64,000 nucleotides of DNA, taken from NCBI GenBank assembly GCA_029572955.1, contig JAKPQE010000154.1, positions 1 through 64,000 on the forward strand, written 5' to 3'. Made by a program: the position numbers and the translations under genes. Within the stretch, counting starts at the first letter, position 1; each line of letters opens with the position of its first letter. The DNA comes from Pseudomonadota bacterium (GTDB lineage Bacteria; Pseudomonadota; Alphaproteobacteria; Rhizobiales; JAKPQE01). The notes under the pieces were generated by a model. It saw only the letters and a list, made by a program, of their open reading frames with translations, was not told where the DNA came from and made no database searches. Below, piece by piece: positions 62,066-64,000 of this stretch.

Positions 62066-62472
62066 TTTCGTTTTTCCCCGTCCAGTTCGTTCTGCGTCAG
62101 CAGGCTGACCTGGTGAGCGACGTTGGCGAGCAAGGCACTGACACCTTCGATCCGCGCGACGGTGCCGCTCAGCGATGCCTCGACGCCGGCGAGCCGGCGG
62201 AACATCTCGCGGATATCTTCATGGCCGGGCATGGCGGCGAGTCTGCGCTCGACACCGCGCATTGCCTCGCCGTTTTTCTCGATATCGCCGTCAACCCGAT
62301 CGAGCCTCTTGCCGATCCCGTCGATCGCGGCCTTCAGATCGTCCTTCTTGGCGAAGTCCTCTGAAAGGCGCCAACGCAGCACCGCGTAGATGGCGGCGCC
62401 GACGATGCCGGCAGGCGCGATCAGCTTGCCGCCGGCCTCGACGAGATCCCAGATGGTCGCGCTGTCGATCAC
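62062..62472 (-). CDS. Mu gp25-like protein (DUF2730)
   Basis: The 136-residue protein has an N-terminal membrane helix (about 14-32) then a long coiled coil (KDDLKAAIDGIGKRLDRVDG, VEASLSGTVARIEGVSALLA), the DUF2730 layout. GTG 62472 overlaps the holin stop. It is possibly a spanin-like or lysis-associated component, by position only. Confidence 0.75.
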   Translation of the reverse strand: MIDSATIWDLVEAGGKLIAPAGIVGAAIYAVLRWRLSEDFAKKDDLKAAIDGIGKRLDRVDGDIEKNGEAMRGVERRLAAMPGHEDIREMFRRLAGVEASLSGTVARIEGVSALLANVAHQVSLLTQNELDGEKRK

Positions 62473-62882
62473 GAGCGCCCCCTTGCGAGATACCCGCGAG
62501 CGACCTTCTCGAAGGGCCGCGTGACGAAATAGGCGCCGATGATCCAGCCCGACCATTCGTCGAGCGGCGCCGGCAGGGCGGCGACGTTCCACTCGAACTG
62601 GAAAAGACTGTCGGCAATGACGGCGCCCCACCAGATGGCGAGGGGCCAGGCGAAAGCCGGACGGATGAGCGCTGTCACCCACCAGCCCTGCTCGGCAATG
62701 ACGATGTCGGCCGCCGCCCGCCGCGCCGTGACCTCGGCGCGGATCGTCTCGATCGCGACGTCGGTCTGGAGCCGCTGCCGCTCGGTCTCGGCGTCGGCGC
62801 GGCGCTCCAGGTGATCGAGGACGCGGGTCAGCATGCCGCCCGAGAGCCAGCGCAGCAGGGTCGCGAGTAGGCCTGAGATCAT
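62469..62882 (-). CDS. Holin of the 3TM/GTA type (putative)
   Basis: The 137-residue protein has an amphipathic N-terminus, a helical ADAETERQRLQTDVAIETIR segment, then QGWWVTALIRPAFAWPLAIW and a further hydrophobic stretch (about 110-125). The WW..R.P.FA motif resembles holins of gene transfer agents and their phage relatives. It would form the membrane lesion that releases the endolysin. It is coupled to the 30-residue gene upstream (TGATG). Confidence 0.75.
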   Translation of the reverse strand: MISGLLATLLRWLSGGMLTRVLDHLERRADAETERQRLQTDVAIETIRAEVTARRAAADIVIAEQGWWVTALIRPAFAWPLAIWWGAVIADSLFQFEWNVAALPAPLDEWSGWIIGAYFVTRPFEKVARGYLARGRS

Positions 62883-62974
62883 CACCACCACCCTTTCAGC
62901 GCGGCGATCGTGCCGATGATGAAGCCCGCGACGAGCAAGCCGAAGAAGATGTCCGCCCAGTCCTTGCCGGTCAT
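62882..62974 (-). CDS. Tiny single-helix membrane protein of the lysis cassette (30 residues)
   Basis: MTGKDWADIFFGLLVAGFII followed by GTIAALKGWW. One membrane helix fills most of it. It overlaps the holin start (TGATG) and starts 3 bp after the 27-residue gene. It may be an antiholin or holin partner. Confidence 0.6.
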   Translation of the reverse strand: MTGKDWADIFFGLLVAGFIIGTIAALKGWW

Positions 62975-62976
62975 GT

Positions 62977-63060
62977 TCAGGCCTTCAGAATGAAAACGAT
63001 GATGATCGCCCCGAAGACGACGATCCTTGCCAGCTCGACCCAGGGAGCCGCGTCACTCAT
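62977..63060 (-). CDS. Tiny single-helix membrane protein of the lysis cassette (27 residues)
   Basis: MSDAAPWVELARIVVFGAII followed by IVFILKA. Its ATG overlaps the endolysin stop (ATGA). One membrane helix with a charged C-terminus, like small holins or release regulators. Translational coupling supports that it is real. Confidence 0.6.
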   Translation of the reverse strand: MSDAAPWVELARIVVFGAIIIVFILKA

Positions 63061-64000
63061 CCGACGTGCCTCCATTCCCTGGCGTCGCTGAGGCGCCGAC
63101 CCTTGATCCGCCAGGCGACATAGACGACGCCGGCGGCGGCGATCGCCACGGCAAGACCGGGATGCGCGCCGACGAGATCGAGCGCCGGCGCGGCGAAATC
63201 CTTGACCTTGCCGAGAGCGTCGGTGGCGAAGGAGAGCCAGCCGGCGTCCTTGATCGAGCCGGCCTCGCCGACCGAGCCGAAAAGGAGCGCGACGACGCCG
63301 CCGATCGTCAGGCGATCCGCCTGCTTGATCGTCTGCGACCCCCGATTGCGGAGATCCGCGACCGTCAGCCCGTCGCGGCTGTTGCCGGGCTGGTCGTTGA
63401 TCGGGACTGCCTTGTCGAGCAGCGCCTCGGTCTCGGGGCCGACGATGCCGTCGACAGCGAGGCCGTGGTCGGCCTGAAAGGCGACGACGGCGCGGCGGGT
63501 CGCCGGGCCGAAGTCGCCATCGACGACGACGTGATAGCCGAGGGCGACGAGCCGCTCCTGCAGCGCCTTGACCTTGTAGCCCTCGGAGCCGAGGCGGAGC
63601 ATCGCCGAACGCCCCGGCACGCCCACCACCGTCGTGACGGTCGGGAGGTCACCCTTGCGGACGGCCCGCTTTTCCGACCGCGCCAGGAGCTTGCGATATT
63701 CGGCATCGATCATGCCGGCATAACGGGCGACCTGGCCGGAGCCGTTGTAGCGCCGGGCGATCGCCGGGCTGTCCTTGGCGCGCAGTTCGTCGGCGAGGCC
63801 GACAGCTTCGAGGAACGCGATGAAGGCCACGTCGTGGGCGTCGCTGTTCTCGGCGAGCGCCAGAACGAATTCGGTGACGCTGGAATAGCCGGCGAGCTTG
63901 TGGTTGAAGCCCATGATCTGCGGCTTGCCGTAGCTCGCCGACATGAGCGCCGCCGTCTCGTGCAGCTCGACCATCCGGCGCAGCCGGGTCCAGCGCCTGT
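63057..64000 (-). CDS. Endolysin: N-acetylmuramidase with peptidoglycan-binding domain (5' end beyond window)
   Basis: At least 313 residues lie inside the window. The reading frame is open to the right edge (RRWTRLRRMVELHE...), so the true start is outside. The C-terminal part of a DUF3380 N-acetylmuramidase domain (SASYGKPQIMGFNHKLAGYS, ...AIARRYNGSGQVARYAGMID) is followed by a PG_binding_1 repeat (about 150-210: LKALQERLVALGYHVVVDGD, FGPATRRAVVAFQADHGLAV) and a C-terminal membrane segment. The Mu lys gene has the same place in the genome. Confidence 0.88.
   Translation of the reverse strand, partial: RRWTRLRRMVELHETAALMSASYGKPQIMGFNHKLAGYSSVTEFVLALAENSDAHDVAFIAFLEAVGLADELRAKDSPAIARRYNGSGQVARYAGMIDAEYRKLLARSEKRAVRKGDLPTVTTVVGVPGRSAMLRLGSEGYKVKALQERLVALGYHVVVDGDFGPATRRAVVAFQADHGLAVDGIVGPETEALLDKAVPINDQPGNSRDGLTVADLRNRGSQTIKQADRLTIGGVVALLFGSVGEAGSIKDAGWLSFATDALGKVKDFAAPALDLVGAHPGLAVAIAAAGVVYVAWRIKGRRLSDAREWRHVG

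Larger units (their letters stand above)
34534..64000. mobile_element. Mu-like prophage with P2-type tail, right-end half (continues past window)
   Basis: About 29.5 kb of late phage genes, almost all on the minus strand, run from a Mu-style right end at 34534. The order matches Mu for lysis, packaging and head (gp25 to gp37 equivalents) and P2 for the tail (V W J I, fibres, FI FII E/E' T U X D). The transposase and other early genes should lie beyond 64000. Genes overlap tightly and no essential late gene appears broken, so the module looks intact. Confidence 0.88.

Overview
The window is high-GC alphaproteobacterial DNA, most likely from the order Hyphomicrobiales (Rhizobiales). I infer this from the gene content, from clustered GANTC (CcrM-type) sites and from REP-like repeats of a type I associate with this order. 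It has three parts: ordinary chromosome (1 to about 22.2 kb), a 12.2-kb tRNA-integrated phage satellite (22188-34425), and the late-gene half of a Mu-like prophage (34534 to beyond the right edge).

The chromosomal part holds a PadR-controlled RND efflux operon with a palindromic operator, small membrane and stress proteins, a MarC protein, a periplasmic 5'-nucleotidase, an orphan TAXI-type binding protein, a bacteriohemerythrin, moaB, an Mrr-type restriction endonuclease, an ExoD protein, a DsrC/TusE-like protein that lacks its terminal cysteine, uvrB and a SIMPL-domain protein. It ends at a tRNA with anticodon CAU.

The tRNA 3' end is repeated as a 21-bp direct repeat 12.2 kb away. Between the two copies lie a tyrosine recombinase, a lambda-type head and packaging set (TerS, GpA-type TerL, portal, a fused prohead protease-capsid, a gpW-like protein, a decoration protein), a Toprim-RepA primase-helicase whose 3' end carries an iteron-like cluster, and two regulators with visible operators. 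There are no tail, baseplate or lysis genes. The layout matches capsid-forming PICI-like satellites, which package their own genome in their own capsid and borrow tails from a helper phage. I consider this element the most notable system in the window.

Only 108 bp beyond attR is a boundary built like the right end of phage Mu: 5'-TGTAG followed by two abutting direct repeats with a 22-bp period. All but one or two genes beyond it read leftward. Read from the right edge they are: endolysin, two tiny membrane proteins and a 3TM-type holin; a Mu-like packaging and head module (gp25/26/27-like, TerL, portal, gp30/F, protease with nested scaffold, decoration, capsid, gp36, gp37, virion morphogenesis); and a complete P2-order contractile tail (V, W, J, I, fibres, FI, FII, E/E', T, U, X, D). 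A shared 19-bp palindromic motif precedes the protease gene (the position of Mu PI) and the sheath gene, and is a candidate late-activator site. Cargo includes a QueC-like PP-loop protein, an oppositely oriented small gene, a secreted protein with its own putative promoter, and a tail-sheath N-terminal domain fused to membrane helices. The early genes (transposase and others) would lie outside the window.
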